The position numbers and the translations under genes were made by a program. Below are positions 17,327 through 25,886 of a stretch of 64,000 nucleotides of DNA, one piece after another. Numbering within the stretch: position 1 is the first letter of the stretch; the number at the start of each line of letters is the position of its first letter. This DNA comes from Gammaproteobacteria bacterium. Lineage in GTDB: Bacteria > Pseudomonadota > Gammaproteobacteria > Steroidobacterales > Rariloculaceae. Under the pieces are notes generated by a model that ran no database searches, was not told where the DNA came from, and worked only from the letters and a program-made list of their open reading frames with translations. Location of the stretch: contig PKRJ01000009.1 of assembly GCA_017577365.1 (NCBI GenBank), positions 1 through 64,000 on the forward strand. The letters run 5' to 3'.

Positions 17327-17611
17327 TCAGGCTCGTCCGATGTCGAGAAGCTTCGCGATCAGGAAACCCGCGCAGAAGGCCGTGAGGATGCTCGCGATCG
17401 GCCGTTCCTCGATCTGCCGCTCGATGCGTTTCTCGGTGCGCCGGGCCTGCTTCCGGGCTCGCCTGCGATAGCGCTCGAACGTGTCGAGCGCGCGCTGCCC
17501 CTTCTCGGAGCCGAAATCGCGCACCGTCCGAGTCAGCGTTCTCAAGTCTCTGCGCATGTCGTCGATCTCGCCCCGCAGGCGATCCATGTCTCTGATCACG
17601 TCGATGGCCAT
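17327..17611 (-). CDS. DUF883/ElaB-YqjD-like membrane-anchored protein
   Basis: 94 aa: an N-terminal amphipathic, coiled-coil-prone region (IRDMDRLRGEIDDMRRDLRT), a strongly basic middle (RRRARKQARRTEKRIERQ), and a C-terminal hydrophobic anchor (PIASILTAFCAGFLIAKLL). This is the layout of the DUF883 family. E. coli YqjD and ElaB, of the same layout, bind ribosomes and the inner membrane in stationary phase; applying that here is by analogy. ATG 17611 has GGAGG upstream. It stands between two unrelated genes. Confidence 0.7.
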   Translation of the reverse strand: MAIDVIRDMDRLRGEIDDMRRDLRTLTRTVRDFGSEKGQRALDTFERYRRRARKQARRTEKRIERQIEERPIASILTAFCAGFLIAKLLDIGRA

Positions 17612-17730
17612 CGCTCCGTCCTCCGTCCCGGCGCCCGGCGCGACATTCGCCGAGTCGGTTCACTCGGATTCTGGCGCGGGCGTCGCAGGGAGCGGAATCC
17701 GTACGGCTCCCGGCGGGCCGTGATGCGGCG

Positions 17731-18618
17731 CTAGCGCAGCGGCTCGAGCGCGCCGAGAAACGCCGCGAGCGCTTCGTCGAGCGACCGCGTCGGCGGCGCG
17801 GTGAGGCGCGTCTCGGCCGCGAGCGGCGTGCGCGCGAGCGCGGCGTAGATCCACTCGGCGCCGCGGTGAAAGTCGCCGGTGACGCCCACGGATGCGAAAG
17901 TCGCGGCAATCTCGCGCATTTCGGGCGCATAGCGCTCCGCGGTCGCGGCGAGAAACGGCACGCGCCGCGACGTGCGCGAGGCCGCCTCGGGCTGGCTCTT
18001 CTCGATCTCGTCGACGAGCTCCGAGCGCACCCCGAGCCGCTCGGAGGCGAGCAGCACGGCCGTGAGCAACGCGTCGAAGCCTTTGTTCAGCGCCGCGTAG
18101 CACATCTTGAGCGCCGATGCGCGGCCGATCTCGTCGCCGAGATCGATCAGCGTGATCCGCGGAGCCTGCACGGCGAGCAGCCGCTCTCTGCCGGGACCCG
18201 CGACGTAGAACCGCGTCGGCGGGCCGGCGCCGCGGGGCGGGGGTCCCACGATGCCGACGTCGGCGAACGGCACACCGAGCCTCGCGAAAGGCTTCGCGAT
18301 CTCGGCGACGGTCGCCGGCGAGACCGCGTTGCAGTCGACGAACAATGGCCGTGTGCCGGCTTGCTCGAGCGCCTCGGCCATCCTTCGTCCGAGCTCGACG
18401 GCATGAGCGGGCGGCAGGATCGACAGCACGATGTCGGCGGTCTCCGCGATCGCGCGGAAGGATCCGACGTCCTCGATGCCCGCATCTGCTGCGAGCTCAC
18501 GGCTCGACGCGCTGCGTCCGGTCAGGTCGGTCACGACCCGGTACCCGGCTTCGACGAGCGCGGCCCCGACGGCGCTGCCCATCTCTCCGGTCGCAACGAT
18601 CGCGATGGTCGTGCTCAT
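17731..18618 (-). CDS. NAD(P)-binding dehydrogenase with DUF1932 C-terminal domain
   Basis: 295 aa. An N-terminal Rossmann domain (TIAIVATGEMGSAVGAALVE) of the 6-phosphogluconate/3-hydroxyisobutyrate dehydrogenase type includes ADIVLSILPPAHA and PLFVDCNAVSPATVAEIA. The C-terminal helical half (ALKMCYAALNKGFDALLTAV, with the conserved Lys) matches DUF1932. The product is a soluble oxidoreductase of unknown substrate. ATG 18618 is the first start that begins the Rossmann strand directly; a longer frame exists but is not needed. It is divergent from the ABC fusion gene across about 130 bp. Confidence 0.83.
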   Translation of the reverse strand: MSTTIAIVATGEMGSAVGAALVEAGYRVVTDLTGRSASSRELAADAGIEDVGSFRAIAETADIVLSILPPAHAVELGRRMAEALEQAGTRPLFVDCNAVSPATVAEIAKPFARLGVPFADVGIVGPPPRGAGPPTRFYVAGPGRERLLAVQAPRITLIDLGDEIGRASALKMCYAALNKGFDALLTAVLLASERLGVRSELVDEIEKSQPEAASRTSRRVPFLAATAERYAPEMREIAATFASVGVTGDFHRGAEWIYAALARTPLAAETRLTAPPTRSLDEALAAFLGALEPLR

Positions 18619-18746
18619 GGCGATTCCCGACGAAGCGATACGTGGGTCGCGATTGTAAGCGAAGCCCGTCTCGCACGGGCGAAGCGTTGGCACGATACCT
18701 GCTGCGACCGCGGCGTGAGCTTTCGTCGTCCCCGGCCGCTCGAGCC

Positions 18747-21500
18747 GTGACCGGCTCTCCCGACGAGCGCGTCCTGCTGACGCTTGCCGCGAAGGTCTGG
18801 GCCTTTCGCGGCAGGGTGGTCGTCGCGCTCGTGCTGCTCGTCGTCGCGAAGCTCGCGGCCGTCGCGGTTCCGATCCTGTTGAAGCGAATCGTCGACGTGC
18901 TGAGCCGCCCCGAGACGCTCGCCGCGGTGCCTGCGGCGCTTCTCGTCGGCTACGCGTTCGTGCGTTTCTCGACGACGCTGTTCGGCGAGCTGCGCGACGT
19001 CGTCTTCGTCCGCGCGTCGCAGACGACGGTCGCCGACTACACCGTGCGCGTGTTCCGCCACCTGCACGCGTTGGGCGCCCGCTTCCACGCGAACCGCTCG
19101 ACCGGCGCGCTGACGCGCGACGTCGAGCGCGGCACGGCGTCGATCGGCTTCCTGCTGAACGTCGCGCTGTTCACGATCGTGCCGACGATCGTCGAGATCT
19201 CGATCGTCGTCGCGATTCTCAGCGTCAACTACGCGCTCGCCTTCGCGCTGATCATCGCGGCGACCTTCGTGCTCTACGCGATCTGGAGCGTCGTCTTCAC
19301 GCGACGGCGCGCGATTCGACAACGGCGCGTCAACGAGCTCGATTCGCGCGCCCACAGCCGGCTGGTCGACAGCGTGCTGAACTACGATACGGTGAAGTTC
19401 TACACGAACGAGAACGTCGAGACCGAGCGCTTCCGCTCGATCATGAACGATTGGATCGAGGCAGGAGTCGGTAATCAGCGCGCGCTCACGCTGCTGCACA
19501 TCGGTCAGAGCGGCATCATCGCGCTCGGCGTCGGCTCGGTCATGCTGCTCGCGGGCCGCGACGTGTTCAGCGGCACGATGACCGTCGGCGATCTCGTGCT
19601 CGTGAACGCCTACGTGATCCAAGTCTGCTTGCCGCTGAACTCGCTCGGCTTCGTGTTTCGCGAAGCGACCGATGCGATCGTCAAGGCCGAACGGCTTTTC
19701 GCCCTGCTGCGCGAGCCGCCGGAGGTCGCGCCCGACGCTCGCCTTCCGCCGCTCGAGGTCGCCGCGGGCGAGGTGCGCTTCGAGCGCGTGAGCTTCGGCT
19801 ACGAGCCGAGCCGTCAGGTGCTGTGGGACATCGATTTCCGCATTCCGCCCGGCAAGACGCTCGCGATCGTCGGCGGCAGCGGCTCCGGGAAATCGACGGT
19901 GTCGCGCCTGTTGCTGCGCTTCTACGAGCCGTGGAGCGGGCGCGTGCTGATCGACGGGCAGGACGTCGCGGGCGTCGCGCCCGAGAGCGTGCGCGCGGCG
20001 ATCGGCGTCGTGCCGCAGGAGACGAGCCTGTTCAACGATACGATCGCCTACAACATCGCGTACGGACGGATCGGCGCGACGCTCGAGGAGATCACGGAGG
20101 CGGCGAAGGCGGCCAACGTGCACGATTTCATCAGCGCGCTGCCGGAGGGATACGAAACGATCGTCGGCGAGCGGGGCTTGAAGCTTTCGGGCGGCGAGAA
20201 GCAGCGGATCGCGATCGCGCGGGCGATACTGAAGAATCCCCCGATCCTCGTGCTCGACGAAGCGACCTCGGCGCTCGACATGCGCTCGGAGCGCGCGATC
20301 CAGGTCGCGCTCGAACGGTTGTCGAGGCAGCGCACGACGCTGACGATCGCGCATCGGCTGTCGACGATCGTTCATGCCGACGAGATCCTCGTGCTCGAGG
20401 CGGGGCGCATCGTCGAGCGCGGCCGTCACGCGGAGCTTCTCCAGCGCGGCGGGCTCTACGCGCAGATGTGGGCGCTGCAGGAGCAGGAGCGCGCGCTGCG
20501 CCGCTCCGAGCACCGCGCGAGCCAGAGACCGGTGAATCTCGCGACGCTGATCGCGGGAGCGATCGACGCCGCGCGCGGCGAGCTCGACGCGAAAGGCATC
20601 CATCTGTACACGGCCATCGGTCTCGACGTCGGTCTCGTGACCGGCGATCCCGCGGAGCTCCAGGACGTCGTCTGGAAGCTGCTCGCGCATGCGATCGAGG
20701 TGAGCGAGCCCGGGGCCCGCGTAGAGGTCGGGCTCGAGCGCGCAGGCAACGAGATCGTGCTGCGCGTCACGGAAACGTCCCGCAAGCTCGCGGTCACGGC
20801 TCCGACGGGCCCGCCCGCGGAGTCGATCCGAACCGAGCCGGCCGCGCGCGAACCCGAGCCCGAGGCATTCGCCGACGAGGAGCCGTCGGGCGGCTCCGGG
20901 GCGGCGTTCGACCTCGCGGCGATCGCGGGAGCGCTCGAGGAGCATTCGGGAAGACTCACGGTATCCGTAGGCGATGCCGGCACGACGTACATCGCCGCGC
21001 TTCCGGTTCGCGCGGTGGCCGGCACCTCCGACGGCGAGCCGCGAGCGGGCTGGGATATCGCCGCGGACGCGATCTCGCTTGCGGGTCGCGAGATCATCGT
21101 CATCGACGACGACGATGACGCGCGCGAGACGCTCGGCGCGCTGCTCAAGGCGCGCGGCGCGAGCGTGAGAACGTTCGACCGCGGCCGGCACGCGCTCGAG
21201 CAGCTGCGCTTGCGCTCGGCCGACAACTGGCCCGACCTCATGATCTGCGATATCGGCCTGCCCGACGAGGACGGCTATACGTTCCTCCGCCGCGTCCGCG
21301 CGCTCGAGCGAGAGCAGCAGCGCGCGCTCGAGGGCCGCATGCCGGCGATCGCGCTCACCGGCTACGCGCGATCGGAAGATCGCGTGCGCGCGCTCGTCGC
21401 GGGCTTTCAGGCGCACGTGGCGAAACCCGCCCGGCCGGACGAGCTCTTCACGACGATCGGCAGGCTTCTCGGCATCGGTCATCGCCCGGCCGCGTCTTGA
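18747..21500 (+). CDS. Atm1/HMT-type ABC exporter fused to degenerate HATPase and receiver domains
   Basis: One unbroken frame of about 917 aa. Residues ~10-300 form a six-span exporter domain with YDTVKFYTNENVETERF, typical of Atm1/ABCB7/HMT1 transporters that move glutathione-metal or sulfur compounds. The ATPase domain has Walker A GGSGSGKST (376-384), LSGGEKQR (~480), ILVLDEATSALD (~500) and TIAHRLST (~532). After ~580 the frame continues into sequence like the post-HisKA half of a hybrid histidine kinase: GDPAELQDVVWKLLAHAIEV (633-652), where the two N-box Asn positions are Lys644 and His648, and the glycine boxes are degraded. A good receiver domain (783-905) follows, with Asp835 in MICDIGLPDEDG and Lys in HVAKPARPDE. 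No His-phosphotransfer helix is present. GTG 18747 is a weak start choice. It is convergent with a hybrid kinase. Confidence 0.88.
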   Translation: MTGSPDERVLLTLAAKVWAFRGRVVVALVLLVVAKLAAVAVPILLKRIVDVLSRPETLAAVPAALLVGYAFVRFSTTLFGELRDVVFVRASQTTVADYTVRVFRHLHALGARFHANRSTGALTRDVERGTASIGFLLNVALFTIVPTIVEISIVVAILSVNYALAFALIIAATFVLYAIWSVVFTRRRAIRQRRVNELDSRAHSRLVDSVLNYDTVKFYTNENVETERFRSIMNDWIEAGVGNQRALTLLHIGQSGIIALGVGSVMLLAGRDVFSGTMTVGDLVLVNAYVIQVCLPLNSLGFVFREATDAIVKAERLFALLREPPEVAPDARLPPLEVAAGEVRFERVSFGYEPSRQVLWDIDFRIPPGKTLAIVGGSGSGKSTVSRLLLRFYEPWSGRVLIDGQDVAGVAPESVRAAIGVVPQETSLFNDTIAYNIAYGRIGATLEEITEAAKAANVHDFISALPEGYETIVGERGLKLSGGEKQRIAIARAILKNPPILVLDEATSALDMRSERAIQVALERLSRQRTTLTIAHRLSTIVHADEILVLEAGRIVERGRHAELLQRGGLYAQMWALQEQERALRRSEHRASQRPVNLATLIAGAIDAARGELDAKGIHLYTAIGLDVGLVTGDPAELQDVVWKLLAHAIEVSEPGARVEVGLERAGNEIVLRVTETSRKLAVTAPTGPPAESIRTEPAAREPEPEAFADEEPSGGSGAAFDLAAIAGALEEHSGRLTVSVGDAGTTYIAALPVRAVAGTSDGEPRAGWDIAADAISLAGREIIVIDDDDDARETLGALLKARGASVRTFDRGRHALEQLRLRSADNWPDLMICDIGLPDEDGYTFLRRVRALEREQQRALEGRMPAIALTGYARSEDRVRALVAGFQAHVAKPARPDELFTTIGRLLGIGHRPAAS

Positions 21501-21510
21501 AACCGCTCCC

Positions 21511-23829
21511 TCACGGTCGGCGCCCGAGCGCGTCCGCCGCATTCTCGAGGAGCCGGCGCAGCGCGTCGAGCTCGACGGGCTTGACGAGGTGATACTCGAA
21601 ACCCGCGCTGCGGGTCCTTACGCGGTCGGTCTCCTGGCCCCATCCCGTCACCGCCGCGAGGATCGGCTGGCGAATTCCCGAAAGCGTTCTGATGCCTTCC
21701 GCGACGTCGTATCCGCTCATCATGGGCATGCCGAGATCGAGCATCACGATGTCCGGATGGAACTTCTCGACCGCGTCGAGCGCGGCGCGGCCGTCGTAGA
21801 CCGTGATGACGTCCTGTCCGATCGCCTCGAGGAGCAGTTGCAGGCTGTCGGCCGCGTCCTTGTTGTCGTCGACGACGAGCACGCGAAACCTGTTGTCGTA
21901 GGTTTCCGGCTCGGGCGGCCGCGCTTCGAGCGGCGTCGGGGGCTTTCCAACCGTAAAGGGAAGGTGGACGATGAACTCGCTGCCCTTGCCGAGCCCTTCG
22001 CTGCGCGCCTGCACGATGCCGCCGTGCAGCTCGACGATGCGCCGGACCAACGCGAGGCCGACGCCGAGACCGCCTTGACCGCGCAGCGCCTCGGGATCGA
22101 CCTGCGTGAAGAGATCGAAGATGCGCTCGACGTCGCTCGCTGCGATCCCGCGCCCGTCGTCCTTGACGCTGATCTCGACGTCGCTGCGGCGCCGCTTCAC
22201 TTCGAGAACGATCGATCCGCCGCGAGGTGTGTATTTCGCGGCGTTGTTCAGCAGATTCACGAGGACCTGCGTCAACCGAAGCGCGTCGCCGACGAGCCGG
22301 AGCGGCGCGCCGGGCACGTCCACGGTCAAGCGGTGCCCCTGCGCGTCGATCAGCGGGCGAGCGGTCTCGATCGCGTGCGAGACGATCTCCGCGAGCTCGA
22401 CCGGCTCCTTCGTGACCGTGAACTTGCCGCTCGCGATACGGTTCACGTCGAGGAACTCGTCGATGATGCGCGTCAGAAGCGCACTCTGGCGGTCGATCGT
22501 CTGCCGCATCGCCTCGAGCACGGGATCGCCCAGCCCCTTGCGGCCCATCAGCTCGACCGCGTTGCGGATCGGCGCGAGCGGGTTGCGCAGCTCGTGCGCG
22601 AGCATCGCGACGAACTCGTGCGTGCGCTGCGCGCGGTCCGCGAGCGCTTCGGCATGGCGGCGGGTCGTCAGGTCCTGCATCACGTGCGCGAAGCCGTACG
22701 GACGGCCTTCGTCGTCGTGCAGCGCGGTCATCACGCTGCCCGCCCAGAACAGGCTGCCGTCATTCCGTGCGCGCCAGCCCTCGTCGGTCACCCGCCCGGA
22801 CTCGCGCGCCTCGGCAATCTGTTTCCACGGCTTGTGCAGAGCGATGTCCTCGGAGCTGTAGAAGTGCGAGAAGTGCTTGCCGAGAATCTGCGTCGACGTC
22901 CAGCCGCTGATGCGCTCGGCACCGGCATTCCAGCTCGTGACGAAGCCGTTCCGGTCGAGCATGAAGATCGCGTAATCGCGGACGCCCTCGACGAGCAGCC
23001 GAAAGCGCTCCTCGCTCCGCGCGAGCGCTTGCTCGGCGCGGCGTTTATCCGTCAGATCGCGCGTGATCTTCGAGAACCCGAGCAACGTGCCGTCCGGGGC
23101 GCGCATCGCGGTGATGACGACGTTCGCCCAGAAGCGCGAGCCGTCCTTGCGGATACGCCACCCTTCGTCCTCGAAACGGCCCTCCATGCGCGCGATCCTG
23201 AGCTCGTGCTCGGGCCAAGCGCGTTGGATCGCGTCGGGCGGATAGAATCGCGACAGATGCGAGCCGAGGATCTCTTCGGGCTCGTAGCCCGTGATTTGCC
23301 TCGCGCCCGTATTCCAGGTCGTGACGAAGCCTTCCGCGTCGAGCATGAAGATCGCGTAGTCCGCTACGTCCTCGACGATCATTCGGAAGCGCTCCTCGCT
23401 CTGGCGAAGCGACTCCTCGTATTGCCTGCGCTCGGTCAGATCGCGCGTGACCTTCGAGTAGCCGATCAGCTCGCCGCGCTCGTCGCGAAGCGCGGTGATG
23501 ACGACGTTCGCCCAGAACAGCGAGCCGTCCTTCCTGACGCGCCAGTTTTCGTCCTCGATGCGTCCGTCCGCGGCGGCTCTCGAGAGCTCGTGCGCGGGCC
23601 AGCCGCGCTCGATCGCTTCTTTCGGATAGAACCTCGAGAAGTGGGAGCCGATGATCTCGTCCGGCGTGTAGCCGGTGATCGCCGCCGCGCCCTCGTTCCA
23701 GCTCATCACGATGCCGCGCGGGTCGAGCATGAAGATCGCATAGTCGCGCACGGACTCGACCATCAGCCGATAGCTGAGGGCCTCGCGGTGGGCGGAAAGC
23801 CTTGGTCCTGCGGTGTGATCGTGGCTCAT
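21511..23829 (-). CDS. Hybrid sensor histidine kinase, three PAS domains plus receiver
   Basis: Cytoplasmic: no membrane span. Three similar PAS domains (about 20-135, 150-262, 275-385) each begin with a DYAIFMLD segment followed by a WN.GA motif and end in a PAC-type DLT segment. HisKA follows with His412 in AMLAHELRNPLAP, then HATPase with LVNLLNNAAKYTPRGG, VKDDGRGI and GGLGVGLALVRR, all intact. The C-terminal receiver has Asp698 in IVMLDLGMPMMSG and Lys in YHLVKPVE. The kinase therefore looks fully active. ATG 23829 is chosen; a GTG at 24000 would add 57 Ala/Arg-rich residues. Its stop lies 10 bp from that of the ABC-receiver fusion, which lacks a kinase core of its own. Confidence 0.92.
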   Translation of the reverse strand: MSHDHTAGPRLSAHREALSYRLMVESVRDYAIFMLDPRGIVMSWNEGAAAITGYTPDEIIGSHFSRFYPKEAIERGWPAHELSRAAADGRIEDENWRVRKDGSLFWANVVITALRDERGELIGYSKVTRDLTERRQYEESLRQSEERFRMIVEDVADYAIFMLDAEGFVTTWNTGARQITGYEPEEILGSHLSRFYPPDAIQRAWPEHELRIARMEGRFEDEGWRIRKDGSRFWANVVITAMRAPDGTLLGFSKITRDLTDKRRAEQALARSEERFRLLVEGVRDYAIFMLDRNGFVTSWNAGAERISGWTSTQILGKHFSHFYSSEDIALHKPWKQIAEARESGRVTDEGWRARNDGSLFWAGSVMTALHDDEGRPYGFAHVMQDLTTRRHAEALADRAQRTHEFVAMLAHELRNPLAPIRNAVELMGRKGLGDPVLEAMRQTIDRQSALLTRIIDEFLDVNRIASGKFTVTKEPVELAEIVSHAIETARPLIDAQGHRLTVDVPGAPLRLVGDALRLTQVLVNLLNNAAKYTPRGGSIVLEVKRRRSDVEISVKDDGRGIAASDVERIFDLFTQVDPEALRGQGGLGVGLALVRRIVELHGGIVQARSEGLGKGSEFIVHLPFTVGKPPTPLEARPPEPETYDNRFRVLVVDDNKDAADSLQLLLEAIGQDVITVYDGRAALDAVEKFHPDIVMLDLGMPMMSGYDVAEGIRTLSGIRQPILAAVTGWGQETDRVRTRSAGFEYHLVKPVELDALRRLLENAADALGRRP

Positions 23830-24262
23830 CGAGCGGTGCGGCCTGGGCTCCTCGATTTTCGGTTCTGCCGATTGCCCATGGCTGGAAGCGACCCGAGAAC
23901 GGCGCTTCGAGACTGGTGCCGCAGCTCGAGCGCGCCGGGGCCGGGAAGCCGGATAGGCTCGCGCCGCCGCTTCACCGATCAGACGAGTGTAGTACGGCAC
24001 GCTTCGATGCCGAACCGGTCGGCCTGCCGCGCACGTTGCGCGAAGGCGCGCGAACGCTTCGGTTCGAGCGCGATAACCGGTTGCCCTTACGGGTATTCCC
24101 GCGTCGGCCCGATCGAACGCGGCGCGCGGATGCGTTGACCGCCACCGGCATCACTCCCTATGCTGCGCGCCTTGATTCCGCCCGCCTCGCGCGGAAGATC
24201 GAACGACCAGGGCCAGGCGCCGCGCGACACGAGACGCCGGCGCGCGACTGAAGGAATCCCGA
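23830..24262. other. Intergenic region between hybrid kinase and pyrB
   Basis: 433 bp if the kinase starts at 23829 (262 bp if it starts at the GTG 24000). It holds divergent control sequences for the kinase and pyrB. I see no gene, tRNA or clear terminator, and the short frames here lack convincing starts or domains. Confidence 0.5.
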
Positions 24263-25303
24263 GTGACCGACGTAGGCGCCGAGCATCTTTCCGCCGCGAG
24301 CGAGCAGCCGCGGCTGTTCCACGTGATCGACCCCCGGGTTTTCGACCGTCGCCTGCTCGACGATCTCTGCGAGCTCGCGACTCGGGTCCGGCGCATCGCG
24401 AAGTCCCGCGAAGGGGCGCTCTATCTGCAGAACCTGCTGCCGACTCGGCGCGCGATGCTCTATTTCACGCAGCCGTCGACGCGGACGTTCCTGTCGTTCA
24501 ACAACGCGTGCCATATCCTCGGCATCCGTACGAGCGAGATTCGCGATCCCTCGACGTCGTCCGAGGTCAAGGGCGAGAGCTTCGAGGACAGCATCCGCAC
24601 GTTCAGCTCGTACGTCGACGTGATCATCATGCGCACGCGCGAGCCTGGACGTGCGGCGGTCGCCGCGCGGCTCATGGATTCGATCCCGAGGCCGGTCCCG
24701 GTGATCAACGCGGGCAGCGGCAGCGATCAGCATCCGACCCAGGCCCTGCTCGACATCTACACGCTCGACCGCAGCTTCGCCGAGCGCGGCGGCATCGACG
24801 GCAAGGTCATCGGCATGATGGGCGACCTGAAGCGCGGCCGCACCGTGCGCTCGCTCAGCTACTTGATGAAGTGCTACCGGGACGTGCGCCTCGTCTTCAT
24901 CGCGCCGGCGCCGTTCGCGATGCAGCCGGACGTGAAGGCGCATCTGGCCGAGCACGGCATCGAGTTCATCGAGACCGAGCGGCTCGACGACGTGCTGCCC
25001 GAGCTCGATGCGCTCTACGTGACGCGCATGCAGTCCGAATGGGATATCGCGGGCGAGTCGCGGTCTGTCGACATCAGGCGCTTCAGCGTCGGTCCCGCGC
25101 AGCTCGCCCGGCTCAAGCCCGACGCGATCATCATGCATCCGTTGCCGCGCGGGCCGGAGATCGATCCGGCCGTCGACGCCGATCACCGCGCGATGTACTG
25201 GCGGCAGGAGCGCAACGGCATGTGGATGCGCGTCGCCGTCCTGCTCACGATCTTCGGGCTCGACCAGGAGGTGCGCGCGGCGGACTTTCCCGCGGACGGT
25301 TGA
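24263..25303 (+). CDS. pyrB: Aspartate carbamoyltransferase, catalytic chain
   Basis: Joins carbamoyl phosphate and aspartate in pyrimidine synthesis. Visible motifs: QPSTRTFLSFNNACHILG (carbamoyl-phosphate loop; usual form PSTRTR, here PSTRTF), SSEVKGESFEDSIRTF with the mobile Lys, VDVIIMRTREPG, NAGSGSDQHPTQALLDIY, GDLKRGRTVRSLSY, ALYVTRMQSEWD for aspartate binding, and IMHPLPRGPEIDPAVD. At 346 aa it is slightly longer than the 305-aa E. coli chain. GTG 24263 is supported by GAAGGA upstream. No pyrI regulatory chain or dihydroorotase gene is nearby, so it stands apart from other pyr genes. Confidence 0.92.
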   Translation: MTDVGAEHLSAASEQPRLFHVIDPRVFDRRLLDDLCELATRVRRIAKSREGALYLQNLLPTRRAMLYFTQPSTRTFLSFNNACHILGIRTSEIRDPSTSSEVKGESFEDSIRTFSSYVDVIIMRTREPGRAAVAARLMDSIPRPVPVINAGSGSDQHPTQALLDIYTLDRSFAERGGIDGKVIGMMGDLKRGRTVRSLSYLMKCYRDVRLVFIAPAPFAMQPDVKAHLAEHGIEFIETERLDDVLPELDALYVTRMQSEWDIAGESRSVDIRRFSVGPAQLARLKPDAIIMHPLPRGPEIDPAVDADHRAMYWRQERNGMWMRVAVLLTIFGLDQEVRAADFPADG

Positions 25304-25368
25304 GCGTTGCGGCACGCACGTTCGCGGTGCGCAGACCCGCGATTCTGCCCGCCGCGCGTACGTCCGGC

Positions 25369-25779
25369 TCAGCCGCCCATGAACCGCGCGATCGTCTCGG
25401 CTTCCGTCAGCCGCTCGAGGTTGCCGGCGAACGCGTAGCCCGGCGGCTGATGGTCGACGTAGATCTCGGTGACGGCCTCGAACGGCGCCGGATCGTCGAA
25501 CGCGCCGACCGAGATGACGTAGAGGTCCTTCGGCTTCAGCCTGTAGAACAGGTTCGAGCCGCAGCGCTTGCAGAACCCGCGCTCGGCCCACTCCGACGAC
25601 TCGTAGCGGCCGATATGCTCTCGGCCTTCGAAAACGACGCCGCTCGCGGCCGTCATGAACCCTGGCCCCCCTGACCAGCGCCGACACATGCCGCAATGGC
25701 AAATGTGGTGCTCTCGCTCGAACGACTCCACGGTGAACCTCACCGCGCCGCAAAGGCAGCGTCCCGTCGCCCCGGCCAT
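25369..25779 (-). CDS. GFA/CENP-V domain zinc-binding protein
   Basis: 136 aa. Zinc-binding Cys pattern of the Gfa family: RCLCGAVRFTV, HHICHCGMCRRWSGG, FCKRCGSNLFYRL. The family includes a glutathione-dependent formaldehyde-activating enzyme, but most members are uncharacterised, so only the fold is certain. ATG 25779 has AAAGGAGCG upstream. The larger open frame continuing upstream is a shadow of the neighbouring oxygenase gene. Confidence 0.87.
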   Translation of the reverse strand: MAGATGRCLCGAVRFTVESFEREHHICHCGMCRRWSGGPGFMTAASGVVFEGREHIGRYESSEWAERGFCKRCGSNLFYRLKPKDLYVISVGAFDDPAPFEAVTEIYVDHQPPGYAFAGNLERLTEAETIARFMGG

Positions 25780-25886
25780 CGAATCGCTCCTTTCTTGGGG
25801 TACTCTCGCGAGCGTCGTGTCATTATCGCCGAGCTCCGCCCAAGCGCCTATCGGCAATCTAGGACCGGCGAAGAAGAAATCCGCGC

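Noticed and set aside
20480..20640. Assembly misjoin creating the ABC-receiver fusion
   Set aside because: Frame, codon style and linker are continuous and the sequence just before the HATPase part (NLATLIAGAIDAARGELDAK) is the normal linker of hybrid kinases, so it reads as a genuine in-frame fusion, though reads should confirm it.
18615..21542. 975-aa minus-strand frame opposite the ABC fusion
   Set aside because: Antisense shadow; Asp/Arg/His/Val-rich with no domain, while the plus strand carries intact ABC motifs.
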